DNA of 64,000 nt from Klebsiella electrica. Lineage in GTDB: Bacteria > Pseudomonadota > Gammaproteobacteria > Enterobacterales > Enterobacteriaceae. Location: positions 4,092,001 through 4,156,000 of the forward strand of contig NZ_CP041247.1 in the NCBI RefSeq assembly GCF_006711645.1, given 5' to 3'. This document shows positions 50,209-60,644 of this stretch, piece by piece. Position 1 is the first letter of the stretch; each line of letters opens with the position of its first letter. A model generated the notes under the pieces. That model had not been told where the DNA came from and ran no database searches. It saw nothing but the letters and a program-made list of their open reading frames with translations. The translations under genes were made by a program, and so were the position numbers.

Positions 50209-50532
50209 TTAACCCTGTTTCTTCAGGCAGGCACTCATAAACTTGTTACGATCGTCCCCTTTCAGAGACTGCTGGGTCGCCTGACCGTTACACTCGCGCA
50301 TTTTTTGCTGCTGAGGCGTCAGACCCTTACTTTCCGGCGCTGGCGCTTCTTTCTTGAGACACTGACTCATAAACGCTTTACGCTCGTCCCCTTTCAGCGT
50401 TTTCGACGAGGCCTCTTTGTTGCAGGTCGCCATTTTTTGCTGCTGGGGCGTTAACGTTTTTTCCGCAGCATTCACCGCCGTCATGAAGATAAGACCAAAA
50501 AGCAGGGTCACCAACATTGTTATTTTCATCAC
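50209..50532 (-). CDS. psiF: Phosphate-starvation-inducible protein PsiF
   Basis: A small periplasmic protein with signal peptide (LVTLLFGLIFMTAVNA) and two copies of a repeat: TPQQQKMATCNKEASSKTL and TPQQQKMRECNGQATQQSL, each followed by KGDxRxxFMSxCLKK. The 107 residues compare with 106 in E. coli. It lies downstream of phoA, in the usual Pho-controlled pair, although a terminator-like hairpin lies between. Function unknown. Confidence 0.92.
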   Translation of the reverse strand: MMKITMLVTLLFGLIFMTAVNAAEKTLTPQQQKMATCNKEASSKTLKGDERKAFMSQCLKKEAPAPESKGLTPQQQKMRECNGQATQQSLKGDDRNKFMSACLKKQG

Positions 50533-50578
50533 ACCATCCTTTTGTCAGTCAATCACTGTAAGCCTGGTCACTGGCGGG

Positions 50579-50615
50579 AAAAAAAACCAGCCGATGGCAA
50601 TAATTCACCATCGGC
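50579..50615 (-). terminator. Intrinsic terminator after phoA
   Basis: On the minus strand GCCGATGG (50615-50608) pairs with CCATCGGC (50597-50590) and is followed by TTTTTTTT at 50586-50579. It should reduce read-through from phoA into psiF. Confidence 0.75.
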
Positions 50616-50621
50616 AGCGGC

Positions 50622-52037
50622 TTATTTCAGGCCCAGTGCGGCTTTCATAGTGTAAAACAGATCGGTCTGATCGGTTAAGCCCACAACGTTAGCGGCATGC
50701 GGACCATAAGCGGCAATACGCAGCTGCGTGCCGGTATGTTCCATCGACTCCTCTTCCGAGTTGCCGTAGCTGATGACCATCACCGAACCGTCTTTGGTCG
50801 TCAGCGCCTGAGTCAGGCCCGGAGCTTTGGAATCGGCCGGAATAATCTGGCTGGCGTGCGCGTGGTCAGCGGTGACCACAACCAGCGTATTCCCCTCTTT
50901 TTTGGCAAACTCCAGCGCTTTTTGCACCGCTTCATCAAGGTCGACGGTTTCGCCAATCTGACCGCACGGGTTCGCCGCGTGATCCTGTTTATCGATGGAG
51001 GCGCCCTCAACCTGCAGGAAGAATCCTTTCTCGTTGCTGCTCAGAAGACCGATCGCTTTCTCGGTCATCTGCGCCAGCGTCGGCACCGAAGCGTCACGTT
51101 TGCTGTTCGGGGTACAGGTTATCGCCGGCTTATCGATATTGCCGTGGTAAGACGCTTTCGGTCCTTCCCAGCGAACCGGCATGTTGCCGTCGGCGAAAAG
51201 ACCCAGCAGCGGTTTGCCCTGGTTGGCTTCGCTGACCGCGGCCAGCGAGCTGGCATCGGTGACAATCTGGTAGCCGCGGGCAATAGCCTGCTCATGCAGC
51301 GTTTTGCCCTGCCATTCACCGGCCGTCGCGGTTTCGGCGAATGTTTTTGCCCCGCCGCCTAAGGTCACATCAGCGCGGGCATTCAGCAACTGCTCGGTAA
51401 TCGAGCCTTTACCGCCCTTCTCCAGCGCGTTGCCAGGACATTTTTCGCTGGTGACGCTCGGACCGTAGCATTTACGTGAAGTCACATGTGCGACCTGAGC
51501 TGCTGGCGTGGCATCCTGCAGTTCTGCCGTAGAGACGTTGCCGGTGGCAAACCCTGCGGCTTTCGCCAGTTCGAGGATGGTCTGATGATCTTTTTCATGA
51601 ATATCGACCCCCAGCGCGCCGTTATAGCTTTTTACGCCGGTCGTCCAGGCGGTGGCGGACGCGGCGGAATCGGTCACGTAATCCGGTTTGCCGGTTTTTT
51701 TATCCAGAGAATAATGCGTGTACTGACCGGTCAGCGGCAGCGCATCAATGCCCTTAAAGAAACCGCCGGCGCCTTCGGCATAATTGCGCGCCGCCGTAAT
51801 TTCAGAATCGCCCATCCCGTCGCCAATCAGCAGAATAATATTTTTGGCGGGTTTGTTGATTAACGAAGCCTGCAGCAGGGCCGTTTGATCGCCGGTTAAA
51901 CGACGCGCGCCGCCGGGCGTCGTGATATCGCCCTGAGCGGCACGATTTTCCAGAAGCGGGGCAGTCGTGGTTTCAGCATGAATAACCGGGGAGCCCAGCA
52001 GAGGTAACAGGGCAATAAAGAGGGCGTTGAATTTCAC
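50622..52037 (-). CDS. phoA: Alkaline phosphatase PhoA
   Basis: A periplasmic zinc/magnesium alkaline phosphatase. The GTG start at 52037 with GGAG upstream matches the E. coli arrangement and gives a 471-residue precursor; an in-frame ATG 15 bases earlier has no ribosome site. The signal peptide ends IHA. The nucleophile Ser lies in [12 protein letters not shown]. The metal ligands [21 protein letters not shown] and [10 protein letters not shown] and the two disulfide cysteine pairs are kept. A Pho box lies upstream. Confidence 0.97.
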   Translation of the reverse strand: MKFNALFIALLPLLGSPVIHAETTTAPLLENRAAQGDITTPGGARRLTGDQTALLQASLINKPAKNIILLIGDGMGDSEITAARNYAEGAGGFFKGIDALPLTGQYTHYSLDKKTGKPDYVTDSAASATAWTTGVKSYNGALGVDIHEKDHQTILELAKAAGFATGNVSTAELQDATPAAQVAHVTSRKCYGPSVTSEKCPGNALEKGGKGSITEQLLNARADVTLGGGAKTFAETATAGEWQGKTLHEQAIARGYQIVTDASSLAAVSEANQGKPLLGLFADGNMPVRWEGPKASYHGNIDKPAITCTPNSKRDASVPTLAQMTEKAIGLLSSNEKGFFLQVEGASIDKQDHAANPCGQIGETVDLDEAVQKALEFAKKEGNTLVVVTADHAHASQIIPADSKAPGLTQALTTKDGSVMVISYGNSEEESMEHTGTQLRIAAYGPHAANVVGLTDQTDLFYTMKAALGLK

Positions 52038-52086
52038 TTTTGTCGTCTCCATGTAAAAAATACTTAAAAAACAAAACGAGGGAGAC

Positions 52087-52118
52087 TTTATAAAAGCGAG
52101 ATGACAGTAAAATGACAG
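52087..52118 (-). promoter_or_regulatory. Pho box and -10 of phoA
   Basis: On the minus strand CTGTCAT-TTTA-CTGTCAT (52118-52101) is a near-perfect Pho box: two 7-bp direct repeats with a 4-bp spacer. A -10-like TATAAA (52092-52087) follows. Confidence 0.9.
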
Positions 52119-52140
52119 CATCCATATCCTGTCAAAAGAA

Positions 52141-52401
52141 CTAATTACGCGGATGCCGTAACAGCTTTTTTATATATTGCTGCAGCAGTTGGGCGTCGCG
52201 ATCGTCCACCAGCGGGCCGGGACTTGCCTGCTCAATAGCGTGCTCAATATCGTTAATTAATGCCTGCTGCGCATCCTGCGCCATATGGCGAAGCAGCGCC
52301 GTCACGACAACTTCCAGCGCCTCAACCTGCACCGTCAGCTCCTTTGCTTCTTCCTCCTTTTGCGCCAGCTTTACCAGTAATTCAGCAATGAGATTCTTCA
52401 C
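52141..52401 (-). CDS. iraP: Anti-adaptor protein IraP
   Basis: IraP binds RssB and so stabilises sigma-S during phosphate starvation. The 86-residue chain begins [20 protein letters not shown], a coiled-coil start as in E. coli IraP, and ends [12 protein letters not shown]. Length identical to E. coli. It is upstream of phoA on the same strand, the conserved arrangement. Confidence 0.92.
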   Translation of the reverse strand: MKNLIAELLVKLAQKEEEAKELTVQVEALEVVVTALLRHMAQDAQQALINDIEHAIEQASPGPLVDDRDAQLLQQYIKKLLRHPRN

Positions 52402-52630
52402 AGCACTGTATCCTTATGCAGGTTCCATTATTTGCTAGTTATGTCATACATTAGCCATCAGATACCAGTATTATTTTTTAAAAATGATCGCTTATCTCGC
52501 AATATAATAAGCGAAACGTTTTGCTCATTCGCCGACCGCCACCAGGAATAAACTTAAGGCAGGCATAATACGTTGCATAACTAAATTCAATAGATAATCA
52601 TAAAAAAGAATATTGCTATTGCGGTAATAA

Positions 52631-53623
52631 TTATAACGTATCGCCATAATAGATCTGATAGGCCAAATCCACGCTATCTGGCGCATCTTTACCCACCAGA
52701 CGGGCTATCAGGATTTCACTCGCCGTTTTACCGATGTCATAACGAGGAGTAATGACGCTGGCGATTTTTTGCAGCCGCGCGCGGCCAATCTCCAGCCCGT
52801 GGAAGCCGGCAATCGCTATCTCCTGCGGCACCGCAATCCCCTGCGCCTGACACTCCAGCAGCACGCCGACCGCCAGATCGTCATTGGTACAAAAAATCGC
52901 GTCAATATCCGGGTGCGACTGCTGCATTTGCAGGAACATCTGGCGGCCCAGCGCCACCGAGGAGATGGTGCGCGGCGTGATGTGATACGCCTTCAGGCCA
53001 CAGGCCGCCACCGCTTGCTCTGTCCCGCGGAAACGGCTCAAATCGCGGGGATCGTCCATTGAACCAAAAAAGGCGATTTTTCGTTTGCCGCTTTCGAGAA
53101 ACGCATGGGCCATATCCCAGCCGGCTTTCTCGTTATCAAACCCCACCTGGATATCGAGCGGCTGCCCGCCGATATCCATCAGCTCCGCCACCGGGATCCC
53201 GCTGGCGCGGACATACTGGATCATGCGGTCGGTGTGCTGCTTACCGGTCAGAATCAGCCCGTCGATGTTGTAGGAGAGCAAATTGAGCACTTCGCGCTCT
53301 TCACGCTGCGGATCGTAGCCGTAGTTGGCGATCAGGGTCTGATACTGGTGCGCGGAAGTGACGGATTCAATGCCAGCGAGCACATCGGCGAAAATCTGGT
53401 TACGGAAGGAGGGAATCAGCACGCCAATGGTTTTGCTGCGGGCATTGAGCAGGATTTCCGGCGCCCGGTTAGGAATATAGTTGTTCTCTTCCATGACCTT
53501 AGCGATCAATTCACGGCTGCGCTGCGATACCTGGCCCGGGTCTCGTAAATAACGGCTGACCGTCATTTTATTAAGACCGGCCAGGTTCGCGATATCCTGT
53601 AATGTCATCCGGTTGTTTTTCAT
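52631..53623 (-). CDS. LacI-family repressor, IdnR/GntR-like
   Basis: The 330-residue chain has a LacI helix-turn-helix and hinge (MTLQDIANLAGLNKMTVSRY) and a sugar-binding domain ending in VDLAYQIYYGDTL. It resembles E. coli IdnR across the whole length (NYIPNRAPEILLNARS, LIPSFRNQIFADVLAGIE, IAIAGFHGLEIGR). Such proteins respond to gluconate or idonate-type sugar acids. It lies after the MFS carrier and IdnO-like dehydrogenase on the same strand and probably controls them through the sites at 55867-55896. Confidence 0.88.
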   Translation of the reverse strand: MKNNRMTLQDIANLAGLNKMTVSRYLRDPGQVSQRSRELIAKVMEENNYIPNRAPEILLNARSKTIGVLIPSFRNQIFADVLAGIESVTSAHQYQTLIANYGYDPQREEREVLNLLSYNIDGLILTGKQHTDRMIQYVRASGIPVAELMDIGGQPLDIQVGFDNEKAGWDMAHAFLESGKRKIAFFGSMDDPRDLSRFRGTEQAVAACGLKAYHITPRTISSVALGRQMFLQMQQSHPDIDAIFCTNDDLAVGVLLECQAQGIAVPQEIAIAGFHGLEIGRARLQKIASVITPRYDIGKTASEILIARLVGKDAPDSVDLAYQIYYGDTL

Positions 53624-53688
53624 CGGGTTCTCTGCGACAAACGACTCATATGCTCGCAGAGAACCTTACCACAGCCGCTTCTATTCTG

Positions 53689-54978
53689 TTAACCCGCAAG
53701 CTTTTTTGTCGTCGTCAGCGCGGCACTGCTGGCGTCGTTGGCCCGCACGTTGTACATCAGCACCACCGATGCCAACAGCGCGATGGCCATAAAGGTGTAC
53801 GACGCGCCAGGCCCGCCCATGATGCCATTGAGATACCCCACCAGCCAGGCGCCAAGGAAAGCGCCGAGCGCGCCAAAGCTATTAATTAACCCCATCGACA
53901 CCCCCGATACGTTGCGCGGCAGCAGCTCCGGGATCAGCGCGAAGAAGGGACCATAGGGCGCATACATACAGGCGGCGGCAATAACCAGCAGCCCGTAGGA
54001 GGACCAGAAAGACTGATTGCCTGTCATCCAGGAACCGAAGAACGCCACGGCGGCAATCAGCAACAGCGGCCAGATGAACAGTTTACGATTCTGGAATTTA
54101 TCCGACAGCCAGGAGACCGTCAGCATCAGACAAATCGCCGCCAGATACGGCACCGCCGCCAGCCAGCCTACCGCCACGATATCCATCTGCGCCGCATTTT
54201 TCAGAATCGACGGCATCCACATCATGAAGCCATAAACCACGATACTCCACAGCGCATGGACGGCGCACAGCATAATCACATTTCGTGAACGCAGCGCCTC
54301 GCCATAGTTACGCACCGGTTTGATATGGCTCTGTTCGCTATCCATCGCCTGTTGCAGAACCTGCTTCTCCTGCGCAGTCAGCCAGGAGACTTCCGACGGT
54401 TTATCGCGCACCAGAATCCACCAGCAGATAGCCCATAGCACCGCCGGAATGCCTTCGATAATAAACATTTCCCGCCAGCCCCAGGACTGAATCAGGTAGC
54501 CGGAGACAATCGACATCCACAATACCGTCACCGGGTTGCCAAGAATCAGGAAGGTATTAGCGCGTGAACGCTCGGTTTTGGTAAACCAGTTGCTGATGTA
54601 AATCAGCATCGCCGGCATCACCGCCGCCTCGACTACCCCGAGAGTAAAGCGAATAACCATTAACATCGGAATATTGCTGACAAACCCGGTGGCCGCCGCG
54701 CAAAAGCCCCATAATACCAGGCTGAAGAAAATCATTTTTCGCACGCTGCGTTTTACGGCGTACATCGCACCGGGAACCTGAAAAAAGAAATACCCCAGGA
54801 AGAACAGAGCGCCAATAAGCGATGATGTCCCTTTAGTTATTCCTAAATCACTTTCAATACCGGCAGCGGCGGCAAAACCATAATTCGCACGATCGAGATA
54901 CGCCAGACTATAGGTAATAAAAATCACCGGCATTAAATACCACCAGCGACGCGCTGGTAATTTCGCGAGCATTTGCAT
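53689..54978 (-). CDS. MFS transporter, anion:cation symporter family (sugar-acid carrier)
   Basis: A 429-residue, 12-helix carrier of the phthalate/hexuronate type: YLDRANYGFAAAAGIESDLG in helix 1, FFLGYFFFQVPGAMYA in helix 2 and WFTKTERSRANTFLILGNP between helices 4 and 5. Relatives import galactonate, glucarate and similar acids. The placement between an IdnO-like oxidoreductase and IdnR-like repressor suggests a sugar-acid substrate; which one is not readable. Confidence 0.88.
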   Translation of the reverse strand: MQMLAKLPARRWWYLMPVIFITYSLAYLDRANYGFAAAAGIESDLGITKGTSSLIGALFFLGYFFFQVPGAMYAVKRSVRKMIFFSLVLWGFCAAATGFVSNIPMLMVIRFTLGVVEAAVMPAMLIYISNWFTKTERSRANTFLILGNPVTVLWMSIVSGYLIQSWGWREMFIIEGIPAVLWAICWWILVRDKPSEVSWLTAQEKQVLQQAMDSEQSHIKPVRNYGEALRSRNVIMLCAVHALWSIVVYGFMMWMPSILKNAAQMDIVAVGWLAAVPYLAAICLMLTVSWLSDKFQNRKLFIWPLLLIAAVAFFGSWMTGNQSFWSSYGLLVIAAACMYAPYGPFFALIPELLPRNVSGVSMGLINSFGALGAFLGAWLVGYLNGIMGGPGASYTFMAIALLASVVLMYNVRANDASSAALTTTKKLAG

Positions 54979-55081
54979 ATGCCATCCTCAGATAAAGTGC
55001 ATAATCAAACGGGGGTCATTATTTTATCTATTCGTCAGCTTTCTGGCGGCCGGACCCGGCCGCTAAAAGGCGACGCACGGC

Positions 55082-55846
55082 TCAAACAGCGGCGAGCATC
55101 CCGCCATCAACAAACAACAGATGTCCATTGACAAAACTGGCCGCCGGGGAGGCCAGATAGACCGCGGCGCCAATTAATTCTTCCGGTTTTCCCCAGCGCG
55201 CGGCCGGGGTCCTTTGATAAAGCCAGGCAGAAAAATCCCGATCGTTAACTAATGCCGCGGTCATTTCTGTGGCAAAATAACCCGGCGCAATACCATTAAC
55301 CTGAATATTATATTCTGCCAGCTCCACACACATGCCACGCGTCAGCATTTTGACCGCCCCTTTCGACGCGGCATACGGTGTAATCGTCTTACGACCTAAT
55401 TCACTCTGCATTGAACAAATATTAATTATTTTCCCCGAGCGGCGCGTCATCATATATTTAGCCACCTGCTGTGAAACAAGGAAAACCCCTTTCTGATTAA
55501 CCTCAATCACCTGGTCCCACTCTTCCTCTGGAAACTCGGTGAAGGGATAACGACGCTGGATCCCGGCGTTGTTAATCAAAATATCAATCGCCCCAATCTG
55601 CGCCTCAATCCGCGCAATGGCCTGTTCAACCTCAACGCTGCGGGTGACATCAAAAGCCACGCCCGTCGCACGATAGCCCTGCGCACGCAGCGCCTGCGCC
55701 GCGTCATCTGCTTTCTGCTGCGTGCGGTCATTGATAATAATCTCCGCCCCATACGCAGCCAGGCCTTCCGCCAGCAGATAGCCAATCCCCCTGGCTGATC
55801 CGGTGATCAGCGCGCGTTTGCCGGATAAATCGAATAAATTTTTCAT
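55082..55846 (-). CDS. Short-chain dehydrogenase, gluconate 5-dehydrogenase (IdnO)-like
   Basis: A 254-residue NAD(P)-dependent SDR. The cofactor loop TGSARGIG and NNAG motif are intact, with the catalytic Ser in ICSMQSELG and the Tyr-x-x-x-Lys in PYAASKGAV. It resembles E. coli IdnO from end to end (INNAGIQRRYPFTEFPEEEW, GHLLFVDGGMLAAV), so interconversion of a 5-keto sugar acid and its alcohol is likely. Its start lies about 20 bp from paired LacI-type operators. Confidence 0.85.
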   Translation of the reverse strand: MKNLFDLSGKRALITGSARGIGYLLAEGLAAYGAEIIINDRTQQKADDAAQALRAQGYRATGVAFDVTRSVEVEQAIARIEAQIGAIDILINNAGIQRRYPFTEFPEEEWDQVIEVNQKGVFLVSQQVAKYMMTRRSGKIINICSMQSELGRKTITPYAASKGAVKMLTRGMCVELAEYNIQVNGIAPGYFATEMTAALVNDRDFSAWLYQRTPAARWGKPEELIGAAVYLASPAASFVNGHLLFVDGGMLAAV

Positions 55847-55866
55847 AAAAAACTCTTTCCCATGTA

Positions 55867-55896
55867 CTGTTATGCGTAACTGTATACGCGTAACAG
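55867..55896. promoter_or_regulatory. Paired LacI-type operators upstream of the IdnO-like gene
   Basis: CTGTTATGCGTA (55867-55878) and TACGCGTAACAG (55885-55896) form an inverted repeat with one mismatch and a 6-bp spacer. Each part contains its own near-palindrome with a central CG (GTTATGCGTAAC at 55869-55880, TATACGCGTAAC at 55883-55894), as LacI-family operators do. The centres are 14 bp apart. The IdnR-like protein is the natural candidate. Confidence 0.65.
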
Positions 55897-56015
55897 TTGT
55901 ATTTTAAAGAGGGAAAAGAAGAGAAATGATTAATTTGTGATCAGGACGACATTTGTAGGAAGCGGAGATCTGAGGGCGGCATTCACGCTCGGGCGTCAAT
56001 GCCGGGGGAAAGAGG

Positions 56016-57215
56016 CTAGGCGGCGGTACGGCGACTGCGTTGCAGCATCACGGCCAGTTGCCAAAGGTTAATCAGCACGATAACCGCGGTGGCAATAAAG
56101 ACCCAGCGAAAACCGGCCATTGCCGATACCGACGCGCCAATCAGCGGCCCGACCACATTGCCCAGGTACATAAACGACTGGTTATAACCGAAAATACGTC
56201 CGGTCACCTTATCACTGCTGTATTTGAGCAGCAGAGTCTGCACCGCTGGCAGCATTGCGCCGTCGGCAAAGCCCAGCAGGAAACGCAAAATGCCCAGCTG
56301 CAGCGGGGTGGTGACGAACGACATGGCGAAGAACATCACCACCGCGCAACACAAGGTGGCCAGCAAGATGCGCGAGGTGCCGATGCGATCGCCAAGTTTG
56401 CCTAAACGCGGCGCGGAGATCAGCGCGGAAACCCCGGGCACGGCGGCAATCATCCCGGCGAGAAAGGCGATATTGCTGCTGTCCGGCGCCATTGATTTGA
56501 TAAACAACGCCAGTATGGGACCGATAGAGCCATTGCACAATTGAATGACCAGGGTTGTGAAAAACAGGCTAATCACCAGCCCCGGATAAGGCAGCGACGC
56601 CAGCACTTCCCTGCCGCTTAAGCGTAAGGCCTTGCCGGTTTGCGGCCTTACGCCCTCTTTAATCAGAAATAGCGTGACGAGAAAACTGACCGTCAGCAAA
56701 ATCGCGGTGATAAAAAAGACCGCCCGCAGCCCGACATGGTCGGCCAGAAAACCGCCCAGCAGCGGTCCGCCAATAACCCCGCTGATTTGCGCCGTCGAAA
56801 GCGTACTGAGCGCCCAGCCGCTGCGTTCCCGTGGCACCTGGGAGGCCACCAGCGCCATCGCGTTGGGAATATAGCCTGAGGTCAACCCCATCACCGCACG
56901 CAGGATAAACAGTTGCCAGACGTTAGTGGCGAAGGCCTGAAGCAGAATGGCAATCGCCATGCCCAGGGAGGCGCGCAGCAGCATCAGCTTACGCCCTTTA
57001 CGATCGGCCAGACTGCCCCACATGGGTGAGACAATAGCCGACACCAGGAAGGTGACGCTGAACGTCAGCCCCGACCACATCGATAGCGCCTCGTGAGACG
57101 TCACGCCGAGCTGGGAAACATAAAGCGGCAAAAAAGGCAGAATTTGACTGATAGCCAGGCCGGTGAAAAAACAACCAAACCAGACGGAGATGAGATTGAC
57201 CTTCCAGGATTCCAT
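56016..57215 (-). CDS. MFS drug-efflux transporter, MdtG-like
   Basis: A 399-residue, 12-helix antiporter. It shares the MdtG hallmarks: [20 protein letters not shown] at the start, [20 protein letters not shown] (motif A after helix 2), [20 protein letters not shown] (motif C) and [20 protein letters not shown]. MdtG proteins export drugs such as fosfomycin and deoxycholate; the true substrate here is not known. It stands alone between the sugar-acid locus and divergent ddlA. Confidence 0.85.
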   Translation of the reverse strand: MESWKVNLISVWFGCFFTGLAISQILPFLPLYVSQLGVTSHEALSMWSGLTFSVTFLVSAIVSPMWGSLADRKGRKLMLLRASLGMAIAILLQAFATNVWQLFILRAVMGLTSGYIPNAMALVASQVPRERSGWALSTLSTAQISGVIGGPLLGGFLADHVGLRAVFFITAILLTVSFLVTLFLIKEGVRPQTGKALRLSGREVLASLPYPGLVISLFFTTLVIQLCNGSIGPILALFIKSMAPDSSNIAFLAGMIAAVPGVSALISAPRLGKLGDRIGTSRILLATLCCAVVMFFAMSFVTTPLQLGILRFLLGFADGAMLPAVQTLLLKYSSDKVTGRIFGYNQSFMYLGNVVGPLIGASVSAMAGFRWVFIATAVIVLINLWQLAVMLQRSRRTAA

Positions 57216-57518
57216 AACTACACGTATTCATTAATTTTTTGTGAATTATTACCTAGCTTAGCAATTTCCACTCATCGACGTATTACCAGAGATGCGCTGA
57301 TGCTGAGTTTAGTGTTTTATCGCTCGATAACACTTTTTGTCGAACATTATCAGGACTAACCGCCGCCCCCTCAGCGCGTTCTGCTGACGCGCCGGGCACC
57401 GGGGACGGCAATCGAACAGCTTTTAGCCTGCCGTTTTCCGCATTCAACATTCTGGCAGCCATGCGTGCATTGCACATGCTATGTTATGTGTTTTGTTGTC
57501 ATCAGGATGGAAGTTGAA

Positions 57519-58616
57519 ATGGCTAAGCTGAGGGTTGGGATCGTTTTTGGCGGTAAGTCGGCAGAACATGAAGTGTCGCTGCAGTCGGCGAAAAATATCG
57601 TTGAAGCAATTGATAAAACACGCTTTGATGTCGTTCTGCTCGGCATTGATAAACAGGGGCTCTGGCATATCAACGATGCTGGTAACTATCTGTTAAACCC
57701 GCAGGATCCTGCCCGTATCGCGCTGCGCCCTTCCGACATCACGCTGGCGCAAATTCCCGGTCGTGACGCGCAGCAGTTGATTAACGCCGACAGCGGCCAA
57801 CCGCTGGCCGCCATCGACGTGATTTTCCCGATTGTCCACGGTACCCTCGGGGAAGACGGCTCGCTACAGGGCATGCTGCGGATGGCTAATCTGCCCTTCG
57901 TCGGTTCCGACGTCCTCGGCTCCGCCGCCTGCATGGACAAAGACGTCACTAAGCGCCTGCTGCGCGATGCCGGACTGGCGATTGCCCCATTCATCACTCT
58001 GACCCGCGCCAACCGCCAGCAGTTCAGCTTTACGCAGGTGAAAGACAAGCTTGGCCTGCCGCTGTTTGTCAAACCGGCCAACCAGGGCTCTTCGGTCGGC
58101 GTCAGCAAGGTCAACAGCGAAGAGCAGTACCAGCAGGCGGTCGCGTTGGCCTTTGAATTCGACCATAAAGTGGTGGTGGAACAAGGAATTAAAGGACGGG
58201 AAATTGAGTGTGCGGTGCTGGGGAACGATCATCCTCAGGCCAGTACCTGCGGCGAAATCGTCCTTAACAGCGAGTTCTACGCCTACGATACCAAGTATAT
58301 CGACGATCAGGGGGCGAAAGTGGTGGTTCCTGCGGCCATTGCCAGCGATATCAACGATAAAATCCGCGATATTGCCGTTCGGGCCTACCAGACGCTGGGA
58401 TGCAGCGGCATGGCGCGCGTTGATGTTTTCCTGACGGAAGAAAACGCGGTCATTATCAACGAAATCAATACGCTGCCAGGTTTTACCAACATCAGTATGT
58501 ATCCGAAGCTGTGGCAGGCCAGCGGCCTGGACTACACCAGCCTGATCAGCCGGCTGATTGAACTGGCGCTGGAGCGCCATGCGGCAGACCGTGCGCTGAA
58601 GACATCGATGAACTGA
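57519..58616 (+). CDS. ddlA: D-alanine--D-alanine ligase A
   Basis: DdlA joins two D-alanines for peptidoglycan precursors. The ATG at 57519 with GGAAG 5 bases upstream gives 365 residues against 364 in E. coli; an in-frame ATG four codons earlier lacks a site. ATP-grasp features: [44 protein letters not shown] and [17 protein letters not shown]. Confidence 0.96.
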   Translation: MAKLRVGIVFGGKSAEHEVSLQSAKNIVEAIDKTRFDVVLLGIDKQGLWHINDAGNYLLNPQDPARIALRPSDITLAQIPGRDAQQLINADSGQPLAAIDVIFPIVHGTLGEDGSLQGMLRMANLPFVGSDVLGSAACMDKDVTKRLLRDAGLAIAPFITLTRANRQQFSFTQVKDKLGLPLFVKPANQGSSVGVSKVNSEEQYQQAVALAFEFDHKVVVEQGIKGREIECAVLGNDHPQASTCGEIVLNSEFYAYDTKYIDDQGAKVVVPAAIASDINDKIRDIAVRAYQTLGCSGMARVDVFLTEENAVIINEINTLPGFTNISMYPKLWQASGLDYTSLISRLIELALERHAADRALKTSMN

Positions 58617-58715
58617 TTGTCTTCCCGGGTGACGGCGCGTGGCGCCTTACCCGGGTTATCTGAGGCGCTGCGCCTCAGTCCCGGCACAGCTCCCGCCACG
58701 GCGGGCGTGTCCGGC
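58617..58715. repeat. REP/BIME-like pair between ddlA and yaiZ
   Basis: Two GC-rich stem-loops lie back to back. CCCGGGTGACGGCGC pairs with GCGCCTTACCCGGG (about 58626-58657); a second unit follows (CCCGCCACGGCGGG ... CCGGCCTACG). The ends resemble Klebsiella REP units (GCCGGRTGNCG ... TTAYCCGGCCTAC). The position between convergent genes is typical. Confidence 0.7.
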
Positions 58716-58922
58716 CTACGCTTCCTCAACCCCGGTCTGGCGGCGGATAATCTTTCCGGCAATCCAGAAGCTAATCACCCAGGTCACCAGCCCGACGGCA
58801 TAGGATTGCCAGCCTTGCGTTTCAAAGCCCAACAGCCCCACCACGCCGTTCAGTATAAAAATTAATCCCAGCGCAAACGCGTAGTAATGCCAGTCACGGC
58901 GGATTTTTTCAGTGAGTTTCAT
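58716..58922 (-). CDS. yaiZ: Small inner-membrane protein YaiZ (DUF2754)
   Basis: The start at 58922 (MKLTEKIRRDWHYYAFALG) gives 68 residues with two membrane helices (YAFALGLIFILNGVVGLLGF and YAVGLVTWVISFWIAGKII), matching E. coli YaiZ. The frame is open upstream but without homology. Function unknown. Confidence 0.9.
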   Translation of the reverse strand: MKLTEKIRRDWHYYAFALGLIFILNGVVGLLGFETQGWQSYAVGLVTWVISFWIAGKIIRRQTGVEEA

Positions 58923-59176
58923 AACCCCTCCGACAACAAAAAAGGCATCTTCGCACAGCCGGAATCCGCGGTCTGTAGCCCCGGAGAGAATTATCACACA
59001 TTGGGATATCGCTCTAAGTTCCGCAAAATGATCCGCCCACCCGCTCCCGGCCAGAAAACAGGAATATTCCTGGTCGTAAATTACCAGCAATCTGATACTG
59101 AGAACCCCTTCCCGCTGCCAGAATCATCGCTATGCCACGATGCAAACCAGCAGATCAGTCAAGTTCGGAGGGGAAG

Positions 59177-59479
59177 ATGGCTGAGTTCGCCTTTTCAAAA
59201 TCACTTATTGCCGCGAAAAAAAGAAGCGCCATCACCCGCAGCAATATTGCCTATGCCCTGTTTGTGCTGTTCTGTTTCTGGGCCGGCGCGCAGATGTTAA
59301 GCATGCTGGTACATGCCCCCGGTGTTTTCGAGCACCTGATGCAAATCGAAGACAGCAGCTCGCCGCGAATTAAGATTGGGCTGGCGGTGGGGACCCTGTT
59401 TGGCCTGATCCCCTTCCTGTTCGGCGGCCTGTTGATCGGCATGTTGGGGCTTATCCTGCGCTGGAGCGATAACCGCTAG
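59177..59479 (+). CDS. yaiY: Inner-membrane protein YaiY (DUF2755)
   Basis: The start at 59177 with GGAGGGGAAG upstream gives 100 residues with two membrane helices ([20 protein letters not shown] and [20 protein letters not shown]), like E. coli YaiY. Its stop overlaps the convergent yaiW stop by 4 bases. Function unknown. Confidence 0.9.
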   Translation: MAEFAFSKSLIAAKKRSAITRSNIAYALFVLFCFWAGAQMLSMLVHAPGVFEHLMQIEDSSSPRIKIGLAVGTLFGLIPFLFGGLLIGMLGLILRWSDNR

Positions 59480-60606
59480 CGACGCGCCATACAGCTGGCC
59501 CGCCTTTCATCGACCCGTTTCGCAAACCAGGCCGTGGTCAGATTACGCGTAATCTTAGGGCTCTCAAGCTGAATCCCCGGCAGTATCTCTCGCGGTAGCG
59601 CTTTGCCTGCTTTCTTATCCGCCAGACGGAAAACCTGCTGATACAGCTCGGTTTTCTCAAACGCCAGGCTGTCGCCTTTTTTCAACTGCCGGTGGATGTC
59701 ATCATCGCTCATCGCCAGCTGCCCGGCTAAACGGCGTACCGCCAGCTCCGTCGTCCCTGCGTCATCGCTATCATAACGAATTAAATCACCGTCCAGCGCC
59801 AGCTTCACGCCGCTCGCTTTACTGACGGCATTCTGAAACGCCGCATTGCGGCTGGCATACCAGCCCGCGTTAAAGTCGGCAAAACGATACAGCGGCGCGC
59901 TGTAATTCGCCGGATAGTTGAGCAGGTGCCAGGTACCAAACCACAGGCCGCCGCGCAGGCTGAACACTTCCTGGCGCACGGTGCCGCTGATTTTCCACGG
60001 ATAGCCATCGGTATGCTGTTCGGCAAACGCAATGCTCACCTGCATCGGGCCGCCGGTATGCACCGGGTTAAGTGAGCCGAACAGTTTCTGCCCCATGGGC
60101 ACCATGCCGATAAAATCGTCAAACACAGCGCTAAGCTGCTTTTCCGTTTTCACGTTATCCAGCCGCTCGCTGTAGCTTTTGCCGTTGGGTGACGGAATTT
60201 TCAGCGCCGTGTGCACAAGGAAAACCGGGATGTGCATCTTCCCGGCCCGGCGGTCTATCTCTTGCCAGGCGATTCTGCTCAGCCCCGGCACTACCGGATC
60301 GGCTTGATAGTTGGACTCCTGCTGCGCGACGGCCAGCACCGAACAGACGTTCTCCTCCGTCGGCGCCAGCTTCTGGCTGGCGAAGGTTTTGGCAATCGCC
60401 TGCGCCCACTCGTCCCTGTCCTTCACGCTGGCGGGCATCTTTTGCCGCACCACGGCGGCCACGTCAACGGCCTTTTCGCCCTCTTTCAGCGCCGGCGCTG
60501 TGTTGCTGGTACAGGCACTCAGAATCCCCCCAGCCAACAGCGTCAGAGCGCAGGAAACCCGACGTGGTACCGCGGTTGTTCTGCACTGTCCTTGTCTCTG
60601 TATCAT
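59476..60606 (-). CDS. yaiW: Outer-membrane lipoprotein YaiW (DUF1615)
   Basis: A 376-residue lipoprotein with lipobox LSAC (Cys at about residue 32) and a DUF1615 domain. YaiW is reported to cooperate with SbmA in uptake of proline-rich peptides in E. coli. It follows sbmA by 38 bp on the same strand. Features include [20 protein letters not shown], a lytic-transglycosylase-like segment; activity is not established. Confidence 0.9.
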   Translation of the reverse strand: MIQRQGQCRTTAVPRRVSCALTLLAGGILSACTSNTAPALKEGEKAVDVAAVVRQKMPASVKDRDEWAQAIAKTFASQKLAPTEENVCSVLAVAQQESNYQADPVVPGLSRIAWQEIDRRAGKMHIPVFLVHTALKIPSPNGKSYSERLDNVKTEKQLSAVFDDFIGMVPMGQKLFGSLNPVHTGGPMQVSIAFAEQHTDGYPWKISGTVRQEVFSLRGGLWFGTWHLLNYPANYSAPLYRFADFNAGWYASRNAAFQNAVSKASGVKLALDGDLIRYDSDDAGTTELAVRRLAGQLAMSDDDIHRQLKKGDSLAFEKTELYQQVFRLADKKAGKALPREILPGIQLESPKITRNLTTAWFAKRVDERRASCMARR

Positions 60607-60644
60607 CCTTCAATCTGCCTCTGCTATGGGTAGGGTTCGCTAAA

